Positions 12,507-25,336 of a stretch of DNA of 64,000 bases are shown piece by piece; position 1 is the stretch's first letter, and each line of letters begins with the position of its first letter. The stretch is from contig CAWZYM010000045.1 of the NCBI GenBank assembly GCA_963966185.1, positions 611,001-675,000 on the forward strand. The letters are read 5' to 3'. The position numbers and the translations under genes are program-made. The DNA is from Rhabditoides inermis. Lineage: Eukaryota; Nematoda; Chromadorea; Rhabditida; Rhabditidae. Below the pieces are notes generated by a model that made no database searches, was not told where the DNA came from, and saw nothing but the letters and a program-made list of their open reading frames with translations.

Positions 12507-15441
12507 TTAGGCGGCGAGCTGGAGCTGCTTGTAGACCTGCTTTCTATACTCCTCGAGTCCGCCTTCCAGATGGGTCACCATCCTGTCCTTCACCACCCAC
12601 AGCTCCTTGCACACCAGCTCGATGAGACGCTCGTCGTGGGAAACGAGCACAACTCCTCCCGCAAACTTCTGCAGCGCCTGTCCCAGAGCCTCCACAGTCT
12701 CCACATCCAAGTGGTTAGTAGGCTCGTCCATGACCAGGTAGTTGGGCCTGCAATACATCATTCATGGACATATTTATCCTCCCTCTCACTCTCCACTCAC
12801 TTCTGCATGGCGAGGTTAGCGAATGCGAGCCTCGACTTCTGTCCTCCGGAGAGGGTGTAGACTGCCTGGAGGGCAATGTCTCCCGAGAGACCGAAGCGGC
12901 CGAGCGCCTGCCTGTACACCTCCTGAGGCTGGTCTGCAATTCATCGTCTCATACGCATCTCTCTCTCCTTCTCTCCCTCAGCCCGCACTGACTGGGATAT
13001 CTGGTGGCGAGCACCTCGAGCGCCGTCTGCTCGAGGTCGAGCTGGTCGACGTGGTGCTGTGTGAAGTAGCCGATGCGCAGTCTCCTGTTCGCGTGCCTCA
13101 TTCCCTGCGACGGCTCCAGCTCTCCCAACAGCAGCTTCAGCAGAGTAGTCTTTCCCGCGCCGTTCTCTCCCACAATACAAATGCGCGAACCGTCGTGCGT
13201 TCCGAGGTCCAGTTTACGGAACAGAAACGGAGAGTCCTTCGTGTATCTGAAAACATACCAGATATGATAGGTAGGACGAAATAAAATGAAAAAAAGACAA
13301 GAGGAAACGATAATGAGACAACGTTAAGACATGGGAAGACAAAGAGAGAAGGAGAATAGGCGAGTAGGTTTTGGTATAACTTACTGGAAGAACACGTCCT
13401 CCATTCGCAGAACAGGGTTTCCGACCGCTTCGCAATCGGGGAAAGCGAATGTCACTTCCGACTCCAGCTCCACCGGCATGATCACCGGACTGAAAAGAGT
13501 GAGATATTACCAAATACATCAATACAAATATAAACACAAATATAAACATAACAATGTACTGACAGTCGCTCGAGCATCTTGATGCGGGACTGGACCATGG
13601 CGGCTCTCTTGGCGTTGAAGCGGAACTTGTCGATGAACTCCTGCGTGTGCGCGCGCAGGTTCTGCTGCGCCTCGTACTCGCGCTGCTGCTGCGTCAGCTT
13701 CTCCTTCATCGTCTGCAACACGAGCAATCCGTCACTTGTCCTATCTCTTCTCCCTCCCTCTTTCTCTTTCTCCACGCACCTTCTCAAAGTTGTCGTAGTT
13801 ACCCTTGTAGTGGTCGAGACGGCGAGTGTGGAGATGGACAATGTCCGTGCAGACCTCGTTGAGGAACTTCCTGTCGTGGGAGACTGTGAGGATAGATCCC
13901 TCCCACTCCTGAAGATGTCCTTCCAGCCAGTACACAGCCCTCATGTCCAACATGTTAGTGGGCTCGTCAAGAAGAAGCAGATCGGGCTTGACAAACAGGG
14001 CACGCGCCAGGGCGACACGCATACGCCAACCTCCAGAGAACTCTCTATAAGTAAAAGTAATCAACCCGTCAAAAACGACAACGTCAAGAGATACGCCCAC
14101 CTCGTCGGCTTCTTCTGCTCATCGGGAGTGAATCCAAGACCGTAGAGGAGGGCGGCGGCACGCGCGGGTGCCTTGTCGAGACCGAGAGCCTCCATCTCCA
14201 CGTACAGCTTGTTCAGCTCGTCTGTCCACCTGGAGCGCTCCTTGTCCGACAGATCGGGCTTGTTCATCCTCTCCTGCAGTGTCTTCTCCTTCTCCAGCAT
14301 TTCCACGCGGCGAGTATCCGAGGCTAGCACAGCGTCGATGACGCGCGTGTCGTCTCCCTCCACCTCCTGTTCCACAGACAACATTCGAATGTTAGCCGGG
14401 ATGCGCAGCTGACCGCTAAAACACGAACTTCCCCACACACCCATTCATCTCCACAAACCTGGAGATCATTTTGAGAAGAGTAGTCTTTCCCATTCCGTTC
14501 CTTCCCACCAGACCGTAACGACGACCAAAGCTGATCTGCATGTCGGCCGACGAGAGAAGAGCCCTACATGTGCATATACTATGAACAACGTCGCAACTGC
14601 ACTAACTTGGATCCGATGGAGATATCGATCGACTCGAGTCTGACGTCGAGCGAATTGGCTCCGGCGACGGTGGCGATCTTCCTGTCGGCAGCCTGGGAGG
14701 CGACGGCCTGGGCCTCCGGTCGCTTCTTGCGGATCACAGGCTGACCCTCACGAGCCGCGTTCTTCTCATCAGCCTTCGCCTCTGCCTTGGCCAGCTTCTT
14801 CTTGTCAACCATCTAAAATGAAAATAATGAATAAAATGAGTTTCGTCAATATGAAAATGGAATTATGATATAAACCGACTAATACACACAGTGGGTGTAT
14901 CCCTGGTGGTCTGCTTCCAGATCGAGTCGATGGCGGCAAAGTTGTGGTTCTGGGCAGCCATGTCGACCGTCTGATCCAGCTTTTTAGTCGTCGAAGCGTG
15001 TTCGATGCGAGCGAGCGGGACGTTGCTGAACAAGACGCTGACGTTGTACAATGTCACTCACAACATATTCCATTTCCTGAGTATTGATGAACAAAATAAA
15101 ATTCAGAAAATTACGTACTCTCCGTGAAGCATCTTGAGAAGGTGGCGGCACACATCAAGCATAGCGTCCGAGGAAAGGTTCTCGACAGAAGCCTAGACGT
15201 AATATTATCAACAATTTGAAAATGTAATAAAATATAATCTTACCTGGATGTGTTCTCCGACGGCGTCCGCGATTTCGTCAACAGATATCATCTCCTCCGC
15301 ATTCTCCTTTAGTACCGCTGAATCAAACAATGGATAGTATTTGTATAGATGGGACTCACCTGAGACATAGTCCTTCACCTCGATGGGGAGGGTGGGAAAG
15401 TTGCTGGACAGATATCCGGGGATCGCTTCCACTTGCGCCAT
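12507..15441 (-). CDS. ABCF3: ABC-F family ATPase, ABCF3/GCN20 type
   Basis: Soluble twin-ABC ATPase without membrane segments. Yeast GCN20, of this family, works with GCN1 on ribosomes to activate GCN2 in amino-acid starvation. N-terminal exons (15.44-14.58 kb) match the ABCF3 N-domain (M-A-Q-V-E start; Y-V-S-G; D-A-V-G-E) and a Lys/Ala-rich linker (M-V-D-K-K-K-L-A-K). ABC1 has Walker [11 protein letters not shown], signature F-S-G-G-W and Walker [10 protein letters not shown]. The inter-domain helices include [12 protein letters not shown]2 has Walker [11 protein letters not shown], signature L-S-G-G-Q-K-S-R and Walker [13 protein letters not shown]. All catalytic motifs look intact. The start ATG lies 6 bases after the PIGY stop, directly after an AG, so it is probably the second gene of a shared transcript. 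Confidence 0.93.
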
Positions 15442-15447
15442 CTTCAG

Positions 15448-15726
15448 TCAGTTGTTCACGAAGAATTCGTGTCCGAGCCAAATAAGAAAGTGGAAAAAGA
15501 GGAAAACTGGAATCAGTGCCGAAATCAGAAGTGCGTAATAGGCTGCGTCACTAAAAGAATAAATTCCATTGAGCAGCATAGTGAAACATAAAAAAACAAC
15601 ATACCTTCCAAAAATGCGAGCAGTGATTTCGTCAACAAGAACTGCTTGACTACCGCTGTCGAGCATGCACAAGCACACTGTAAGAAAAGAGTCGGATATA
15701 TGTAAGGGTGATGGAGATATAAGCAT
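15448..15726 (-). CDS. PIGY: PIG-Y, small subunit of GPI-GlcNAc transferase
   Basis: Predicted 74-residue, two-exon membrane protein (15605-15726 and 15448-15550). The second exon carries a hydrophobic segment ending I-P-V-F-L-F-F-H-F-L-I-W-L-G followed by H-E-F-F-V-N-N. This matches the vertebrate PIG-Y ending (I-P-V-x-V-F-F-H-L-W-x-W-x-G then a basic, asparagine-ended tail), and the length is close to the 71 residues of the human protein. PIG-Y sits in the ER complex (PIG-A, C, H, P, Q, Y, DPM2) that starts GPI-anchor synthesis. The ATG of M-L-I-S was chosen because it gives the expected length and N-terminal hydrophobic segment; an ATG at 15765 is also in frame. The donor is gtatgt and the acceptor cttttag. 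Only 6 bases separate its stop from ABCF3. Confidence 0.72.
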   Translation of the reverse strand: MLISPSPLHISDSFLTVCLCMLDSGSQAVLVDEITARIFGRYVVFLCFTMLLNGIYSFSDAAYYALLISALIPVFLFFHFLIWLGHEFFVNN

Positions 15727-15749
15727 CAATGGAACACCTATATTATTAT

Positions 15750-16345
15750 AATTTACTGTATACAAACAAAATGTATATGTTTTTTTTTTAAATTTCAGAA
15801 TAAAATACTACGCATGAAACAGACGAATAAGCTCTAAAATAAATGACTATTTCGTAATTTTATATATCATCGTTCACGAAAAACATGATTGTTCCAATTT
15901 CAATCAATCAATCATCCCCTAGTTCAATCAATAGATATCCCTGTTGTAGTCCTTTTTGTACGCTGATTTCCGCTCGTATCTGCATTGTGATGCGAAGAAA
16001 CATATGTTTTCTTCATCCGTATGTGCCGTTCGTCGTATCTTGTGGATTGTATCCGAAACGGGTTTCTGCTTCATCTTCTTCCTTAACATCATCATGCGTC
16101 TTGGCAGGACGATTCTCTCTTATGCATGTCCATCGATCACTTTGATCGGGAATGATGCCTAGCCGACATTTGAATGATATCCCTGAATCCTCGGCTATAT
16201 TATGCAAATGTCTCTCATATCTCATCTCCTTGTCGTCTTCCCGAGCCCGTTTTCAATGAATTCATATGCTAACCGGCACGAATTTCTCGAAAATAGGGAT
16301 GCGTTGCGCCGTAAACAATCTATCACATTCCTTTTGCATCGCCGC
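15750..16345. other. Upstream region of PIGY with a doubtful 70-codon frame
   Basis: AT-rich DNA. On the minus strand 16225-16013 is open for 70 codons (starts M-R-Y-E-R-H-L, acidic and basic residues near the end), and a second short open segment follows an acceptor-like tgcag near 15.98 kb. It lies about 290 bases upstream of PIGY on the same strand. No family was recognised and it may be chance. Confidence 0.25.
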
Positions 16346-16377
16346 TGCATTATAGCCTAGCCAGCCTCGTTCGATCG

Positions 16378-16714
16378 AAATGGTGAGTCTCGAATTTTTC
16401 CAGAATTCCAGAATGCGAACAGTCGCTGCCATCTGTTCCTAATCCGCATTCGAACGAACGTTCAGGCGAAATCGATTTGGCATCGAATAATGGAATGTCG
16501 AGTGTTCTCTCGACAGGATGTGAAGAAGGTATCAGAGCCGCGCCGGCAGACTCGCACAGAGGTTGTCGAGGTCTGGCTGCAGCCCCATTGTAAGTCCTTC
16601 ATCCAATCTCTCTCCCTTTCTCCCTTTCTCCGCTGTGTTTGCTATCCATACCTGTGCACTTTGCTGATAGCGAGAAGTGCACGCCACCGCAATTCGCACT
16701 CATTTGATTTCTGA
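16378..16714 (+). CDS. Possible 39-codon three-exon small protein
   Basis: The context gatcgaaATG is followed at once by a gtgagt donor (16381). An exon after ctcgacag (16517-16590) ends at gtaagt. A third exon after gctgatag closes with TGA near 16714. Joined in phase they read M-D-V-K-K-V-S-E-P, then an Arg-rich body and the ending S-H-S-F-D-F. A first exon that is only ATG is common in small housekeeping genes. No family was recognised; these could instead be noncoding 5' exons of SPOP. The splice signals are good but coding evidence is weak. Confidence 0.3.
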
Positions 16715-16745
16715 CCGTATCCTCTGCTCCGCACTTGGTTGACAG

Positions 16746-17056
16746 TAGGCCCCATTATACTTTCACGCTGACGGTGACGCGACGCTGACGCTCCCGTGCA
16801 AAAGATGCAACTAACAGGCCCCATTATACTTTCACGCTGACGCTGACGCGACGCTCACGCTCCCGTGCAAAAGATGCAACTATTGATTTCGTTGACGCAG
16901 CGTGATCAAAATCGATAGGTGCATCGTTTGCACGGGAGCGTCAGCGTCAGCGTGAAAGTATAATGGGGCCTATCGATTTTGATCACGCTGCGTCAACGAA
17001 ATCAATAGTTGCATATTTTGCAGGGGAGCGTCAGCGTGAAAGTATAATGGGGCCTA
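16746..17056. mobile_element. Nested pair of foldback elements
   Basis: The outer ends are inverted copies beginning TAGGCCCCATTATACTTT and running into GACGCTCCC(G/C)TGCAAAA. A second copy with the same ends sits inside (about 16816-16971), so four copies of the terminal motif are present, two in each direction. TA at both outer borders suggests TA target duplication. It is noncoding and lies between PIGY and SPOP. Confidence 0.75.
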
Positions 17057-18461
17057 GTGGGTCGGAGGCCTGATCGGCTTATGCGGGGTGTCCACTCGGA
17101 CGCGCCGCTGTGTGTTGGCGGTGTCCTTGCGGGCGTGTGTCGCCTAGAGTCCATCTGGCCTCATTCGAAGGCCGCCACCCTGCCCCCTGACCGCCCGCTC
17201 TCGCCCCATTTACTACTCTCTCTCGCCGCCCTCTCCCCCTGATTCTCGCCTAATCGCGCGCTCTCTCGCGCCGTCTGCCCGTCTGGCCGTGTGCAGTGCT
17301 GCCCGCACCGGCCGGGACCACACGTCGATGCTACGCCACTCGCTCCGGCCGAGCCCCGCCACATTCCCGCCGATTCTTCTCGCCTTTTCTCATATTCTTG
17401 TTTAATGCCTTTCCACACTTGTATCGATTGCACTTATTACACGCGCACTGTGTGCGTGGCCCGGGGGGCGGTTGGATGGAGCCAGGCAGACATGCAGCCT
17501 GGGAGTGCACGCTTGCATGTGCTGCCATGCCGCCCGCCCCGTGATGCATATCTCTCAGCTGATGCCACATCTCTCTTTCCTTTCGTTCCCTGCCATCCGC
17601 ACTTACCAATGCACCAATGCACGTTTCGCATGTTGCGATATTCTCGCCAATCAATCGATTCTGTTAAACCTTCAAGAACGGGTGATGGTTGACACTTGCA
17701 GTGTATAGTTGCTTTGGTTGAATAGAGCGTGTGGCTGGGGCGGCTTCAGCATACAGTTCTTGTGAGTGCGAGGGTCGCGCTAGTCTCGCTCTTTGATTGC
17801 CTCCCCTCCCATCAATTCGGCCCGCGTTCTCTCTGCTCTGCTCTTGCACTTGCATCAATGTTGGCTATGCGTGTTTTCGCCTGTCGCCTGTCCTCTGTCC
17901 CCGTGTCGTATCACCGTCAGAGTCAGATCACACTCTCTCCCCGCCGTCCGCTTGCCCCAGTATCAATTCTGTTGTTTGTCGGTTGTTGTGACCAGTTGAC
18001 CACCGGCGGCCCATCAACTATCAGTCTATCTCTCACTAGAAGCATTCCTATCACTAGTCGCCGGTTGTTTTGAGAGAACTCGTGATTATGGCTGCTGTGC
18101 ATAACGTGTGTCGGTATCGCGCGCTTCGACTCAGACGTTGTCGTTGCTGCTGCTGTTGTTGTTGTTGTTGTTGTTGTTTGAGGTATGGTTGGCGGAGAGA
18201 GAATGTGGTGAGGCGAAGCGAGCGACCGTTTCGACTGAAGTGGGTCGAGCCTCGTGTGTGTCTGGTCTACTGGTTCGGTCAAGCGACCAGGCCTGTCAAT
18301 CGATTCTCAGCAAGACCTCGCACTCACTCAATAACAACCACTCACTACTCACTCGCTTTCTACGCCGAACAAATAAATGTGATATGTATTGTGATTGGCC
18401 GTGAGTGTGATTTGTGATTTGCATAGATTGCTTAGTGAGAGTTGACGTGGTTGCAGCGTGC
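17057..18461. promoter_or_regulatory. SPOP upstream region, GC-rich, no supported CDS
   Basis: GC-rich and CT-rich DNA without a convincing coding frame, plus a short TTG run near 18149-18178. It presumably contains the promoter and 5' untranslated exons of SPOP. No core promoter motif is clear enough to mark. Confidence 0.35.
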
Positions 18462-20941
<2,480 letters not shown>

Positions 20942-21469
20942 TGATGGCTCCGCCCACCGAGGCCCCGCCTCCTCTACCCACGTCGCTTTCCTCCCCATGT
21001 GCATAGACCCTCCCGCAGCCACGCTGAGTGCCTCTCTTTTCCAACCGTACCTTGTACATGTTTTGATGTATTGATAGACTATCGATTTTTGTGAAGTGTC
21101 CTGTTTAGGACATGCGTATAGGTATAGTCTAACTGTGTGTACACCAAATACACGTGTACAGTACAATTATATACAATCTTGATATATTGCATGTTTTGAA
21201 ACTTGGAAAAGCAAGATAAAATTAATAATATTTATTCATTATTGTTGGAATGTGTCTGGACAATGATTGTCTCATACCGCTGTCATTGATTTGAAAACAT
21301 TTCATATAGCGCAGTAATTTATCCGTGTGTAGAATGCGTGTGAGAGTAGACATAACAAAGAATCGAATGAACAGTGGTTAAATAACAAAAACTAACAACG
21401 TTGCGCATAACATAACAAAGTATTGTTAGAATAGTGGAGTGTATGGATGTGGAGATTGATGGAGGAGCA
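20942..21469. other. Convergent 3' region between SPOP and the Cys-rich gene
   Basis: AT-rich DNA between convergent genes. AATAATA/AATAAA-like signals near 21217-21230 could serve SPOP 3' end formation. No coding frame was seen. Confidence 0.5.
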
Positions 21470-21753
21470 TCAGCGAGAAGCGACCGAGTTGGCCTCACTG
21501 TAACAGGATAGTAGAAGAGGGGAAGGAGAGGGAAAGAGGGAGGGAGGGAGGGAGGGAAAAAGACAGAGGGAGTGAGAGAAGAGAGAGAAGGCGGGGAGTG
21601 CGAAAGAGAGGCGACTGACCGGTCGACGCAGGTCTGTCCCTCCTTGCAGGTGTCGTACTTGCATACGGGCAGGCACCTCTCACGCTTGCACAGGAAGCAC
21701 TTCATCTGGGCGAACAGAGAGAACGGCTGACGACGCAGCTGGAACGAGAGATG

Positions 21754-21817
<64 letters not shown>

Positions 21818-21964
21818 CCTCTTCTCCTGCAGGCAACGCGAGCAGGCGAACTGCTTCTCCGGCTTGATCTTGGCAGCCGGCCCGGCCTGTAACGCAAATC
21901 ATAGAAATGAAATATTATATTTTACCATATATGAATTTATTTTAATAACCTCGATCTCTAACAT
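21470..21964 (-). CDS. Small cysteine-rich protein, about 76 residues
   Basis: Four short exons join in phase: M-L-E-I-E (donor gttatt); then an exon encoding K-P-E-K-Q-F-A-C-S-R-C-L-Q-E-K-R; then, after a 100-base intron filled by a GA array, M-K-C-F-L-C-K-R-E-R-C-L-P-V-C-K-Y-D-T-C and a further Cys; then the ending A-N-S-V-A-S-R and stop. The pattern has two C-x2-C pairs plus four more cysteines, which suggests a small zinc-binding or disulfide-rich fold. There is no signal peptide. I do not recognise the family. The high Cys density and consistent splicing support a real gene. It is convergent with SPOP, and the retrotransposon begins just upstream of its first exon. Confidence 0.55.
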
Positions 21965-22417
21965 TTCTTCTCGAAATAACCGTCAAGCCGTCGTTTTTGT
22001 CTCGTGCTCTCTCGTCTCTAAGCACCGCACGTTCGAGCCGGCTCCGCCCCATTGGCAAGGCGCAAACCCGGCGTGAGTTGGCCGCGACCAGCCGGGTAAA
22101 GCGGGGCTGCGAACATGATAGTATCTCTGGTTCCCCTACATTTGACCGTGAAATTCTTTCGCCTTTTACTAAAGAATTCCGTTTTTTTGTATTCTCTATT
22201 TTGCTTAATTTCTATTATGCTCGCTAATCTAATTGTCCTCTGTGCCATCTTGATAACACTGAATACGAATGCTTAAAGTGATGTGTGTGTGGATCGGAGA
22301 CCGTGGTCGAGGTGGGAAGACCCCACACGCCGGAACATCGATCCATGCACAGTATCTGAGAGTACAAACACCCAAATACCCCCTCGATGTGTCGTGTTGT
22401 AAGGATCCCCGCAAAAC

Positions 22418-25336
22418 GTGCCGTATGTGAGGAGGAAAGAAACCCCCCATCGGACTGAGAAAAAGGGATCCCGCACTATCACTGAGAGAGCACAGATACA
22501 CTGTCAACCTGAAATATCCATGAATATGCTTGTCGCGTTTGGTGTGTGCTTTCGGCGTTCGTGTCTGTGTGGTTGGGTGTTGGACTGTGGATGTATAACT
22601 GGTTCCCGCCAGTGTCCCCCTCTCCCCTCCCTCCCTGCAGTATCGATCGATGTTGGCTATCACCTCCGGCAAAACTGGCAAATGGTGTCAACTGGAGAAT
22701 ACATGCAGAACAGATGGGAAGAAATGAAGGAAACAATGAGTGACATGCTCAGAACAGTGGACAGCATAGTCTACGTGAAAGAAATCACCTTTGATAAGGT
22801 CATCCTGGAATACCATATACATCCAAAAAGCGCTCATATCTCGGACGGTGTGAATCGTGCCGGCCCGATCCTATCACTCCTACTCTTTCTCTCACTGTGG
22901 AGGAGGGGGAAGAGAGTGTGGAAAAGCGAACGATTGAACAGAAAAAGAAGGGTCAAAGCCCGAAGGCAAATACAAAAGATGCAGAGAATCCTGCAAGAAA
23001 TGTGGCAGAAAACCGTGTACAACAACCATCCTGAAAGGGAAAAGATGAATGAAAAGAAGAATGGAGAGAAATTATGCGAATTTGCATACACACCGAGACA
23101 GGTGAAAGATACACACCACTCGCTCTTTTCGCAGCCTGTTCCCACGCCTGTGGGTGCGGGTGAGAGGAGAAAGAGGGAGAGAGAAGACAGAGCGCACGCA
23201 GGGAGTGCTCACATCAATGCAATCAATAAATCGATAATCAAGGCAGAGACGCAAAGTGTGCAGTGTAAAGAGAACACTAGTCACTTTGTGCCTACTGCTG
23301 AATATGCATATCAACCACTGATAAACAATGACCCCCTATTCTTCGGAGGAGGGGATCAATTGATGACAGATGAATCGATATTGAAAAATGGAAAGATACA
23401 TGTATTGATACCCGCTGCCGGAAGAGTAAAGTGCGGTGGGTGCAATGCATCATATACATCACACCTGAGAACGAATGGCGTTGCGCTACACTACAGACAA
23501 TGCGGCCAAATAAGAACTGCATATTGTAAATGGAAAAGCGAGTTGAACCTCGAACCGAACACAAAATCGGCAATGTACATCGTGAATGTTTGCAGAGTGT
23601 GTAAAAAGGAGTTCCCTCAAATGAGGCATGCTCGAAAACACGCGCTCGAATCACACCCAGAACTACAAGGATTTGAAGAGGGACAAGAAGCCCTCAGAAA
23701 ACAGCTGATGAACGCGAAAGAAGCGATTCATAAAAAGAGAAGACAACAGAAAAGTCAGGATGATTGTGTGGAGTCTGTGTCGGAAACGACACTGGATGCC
23801 CCTTCATCCCTCACACAGCAAACAGCTGATCAGACAATGGCTGATGATATCACCTCTCCCCTCTCTCCGCCCGTTCCCACGGTCGCGGCAGTGGGGGAGA
23901 GGAGGAAGAGAAAGCGAGCGGACAGTGCGCAGGCAAAGAGAGCCCGCATTGATCCGGGTCAGATCGATAAATCAATGACTGAGACAGAGACGCAGAGTAT
24001 GCTATGCGAAGAGACTGCTGGCTGCTCTACATCTACTGCGCGAGAATGCGAACATGATAGCACAATCGAAATCCCCCACTCGAGTCGCGAAAGTGTGGCG
24101 AGAGTGGAGGGAGAACTATCGGCTACACTCGAGCCTGCTCACACCTCGCTGCCAGCTGGTGTGACCGGGAGAGAAGAGAGAGAGGGACGCGCGCCCACCC
24201 AATACGAAACTCTTTCCCCCTTTGAGGGGAGAGAGGGAGACATCAACAAATCAATGCAATCGATACCATCAATCGATGATCACACCACCCCAATGGAACA
24301 CAGCTCACCGGGTGACCCGGTTGTGGAAATGAAACAAGGGGAAGAAATTACTGTACGTGAAGTGACGTCACAGAGTGACGTGAGTGCAGAATCAAACGAC
24401 GAATTTCATGAATATCAAATGCAAAACGATAAGACGAAGCGGACGTTTGCTTGTCTGAATTACAGCGAGGGTGTGAATTCGCGAATGAGCAACCAGGCGA
24501 TTCACGCATACCTTCTCACCAAATACCGAGACACCAGCACTTTCATTATCAATCCGGCTATCGTGCGCGGAGTGATATGGAATTACAAAGCGAGTGAAAT
24601 AGAAGTGCATCCGTCTATGAATGACGAGAAATATGAGAGAGTGGTGCTACCGTACCACCACAAGGAACATTGGATGCTTGTCGTCGCTGAAAAGGCGAGT
24701 GACAGAGCAATCGCATATGACCCGAGGCAACGAGAGTCGATTGATTATCGATCGAAAGCCAAACTGACGCGGCTATTTGGCCGAGAGATACAGTATGCCT
24801 GCCCCGCTGAGTACAGTAAGCAGGAGAGACATGAGATGAATTGTGGTCTGCGGATCGTATTGATTCTGGAACAACTAATCGATAATCGACCACTCTTCCA
24901 CTCGGTGGGAGACCTCGAACAATTGCGATTGCGCATGCGAGTCGCAATCCAAAATGAGAGAACACGCAAAATACCGAAACTGATGGACGCCGATCTATCA
25001 CATATGCAAATAAACCCTGAGCCACTCTTTGTGAAAGGGAGTTGGTATGAGAAACTCGCGCAAGCGGCCACCTTTGAACAGGTGGAATACGTTGCGGATA
25101 CGTTTGTGAGACATGCGTACCTGCTGAAAAAGGATAAAATAACTGAGGCGTACAAGCTACTAAACGATGATTTGCCTTCGTGTGAATCACTCGATGAGAG
25201 AGATAGACCAATGCACCCGAAAAAGAGAAAATCGAACAAAGCCCCCTCGGGAAGTGAAGGAGTTGAGGGTACTGTATCGAGAGAACAAGGCGCTTGCTGT
25301 GAAACGTATCCTCGGCGAAGAGTCGAAACACTGTGA
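22418..25336 (+). CDS. NeSL element, upstream frame: zinc fingers and Ulp1-type protease
   Basis: A 972-residue frame; the true start may be downstream of 22418. Two zinc fingers lie near residues 338-415 (C-G-G-C...H...C and C-R-V-C...H...H). A C48 (Ulp1/SENP) cysteine protease domain lies near residues 675-850: catalytic His in H-K-E-H-W-M-L-V-V, Asp in A-Y-D-P-R and Cys in M-N-C-G-L-R-I. The fingers are flanked by two related segments (about residues 240-290 and 485-540), which share P-V-P-T, G-E-R-R-K-R, K-S and E-T-Q-S, so part of this region was duplicated. The frame ends 170 bases inside the next frame. The protease is thought to process the element's own polyprotein or act on SUMO-like partners; that is family inference. 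Confidence 0.85.
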   Translation: MPYVRRKETPHRTEKKGSRTITERAQIHCQPEISMNMLVAFGVCFRRSCLCGWVLDCGCITGSRQCPPLPSLPAVSIDVGYHLRQNWQMVSTGEYMQNRWEEMKETMSDMLRTVDSIVYVKEITFDKVILEYHIHPKSAHISDGVNRAGPILSLLLFLSLWRRGKRVWKSERLNRKRRVKARRQIQKMQRILQEMWQKTVYNNHPEREKMNEKKNGEKLCEFAYTPRQVKDTHHSLFSQPVPTPVGAGERRKREREDRAHAGSAHINAINKSIIKAETQSVQCKENTSHFVPTAEYAYQPLINNDPLFFGGGDQLMTDESILKNGKIHVLIPAAGRVKCGGCNASYTSHLRTNGVALHYRQCGQIRTAYCKWKSELNLEPNTKSAMYIVNVCRVCKKEFPQMRHARKHALESHPELQGFEEGQEALRKQLMNAKEAIHKKRRQQKSQDDCVESVSETTLDAPSSLTQQTADQTMADDITSPLSPPVPTVAAVGERRKRKRADSAQAKRARIDPGQIDKSMTETETQSMLCEETAGCSTSTARECEHDSTIEIPHSSRESVARVEGELSATLEPAHTSLPAGVTGREEREGRAPTQYETLSPFEGREGDINKSMQSIPSIDDHTTPMEHSSPGDPVVEMKQGEEITVREVTSQSDVSAESNDEFHEYQMQNDKTKRTFACLNYSEGVNSRMSNQAIHAYLLTKYRDTSTFIINPAIVRGVIWNYKASEIEVHPSMNDEKYERVVLPYHHKEHWMLVVAEKASDRAIAYDPRQRESIDYRSKAKLTRLFGREIQYACPAEYSKQERHEMNCGLRIVLILEQLIDNRPLFHSVGDLEQLRLRMRVAIQNERTRKIPKLMDADLSHMQINPEPLFVKGSWYEKLAQAATFEQVEYVADTFVRHAYLLKKDKITEAYKLLNDDLPSCESLDERDRPMHPKKRKSNKAPSGSEGVEGTVSREQGACCETYPRRRVETL

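Noticed and set aside
22010..22110. Possible rDNA fragment upstream of the retrotransposon
   Set aside because: The GC-rich stretch has no recognisable rRNA core sequence; more likely the element's 5' region.
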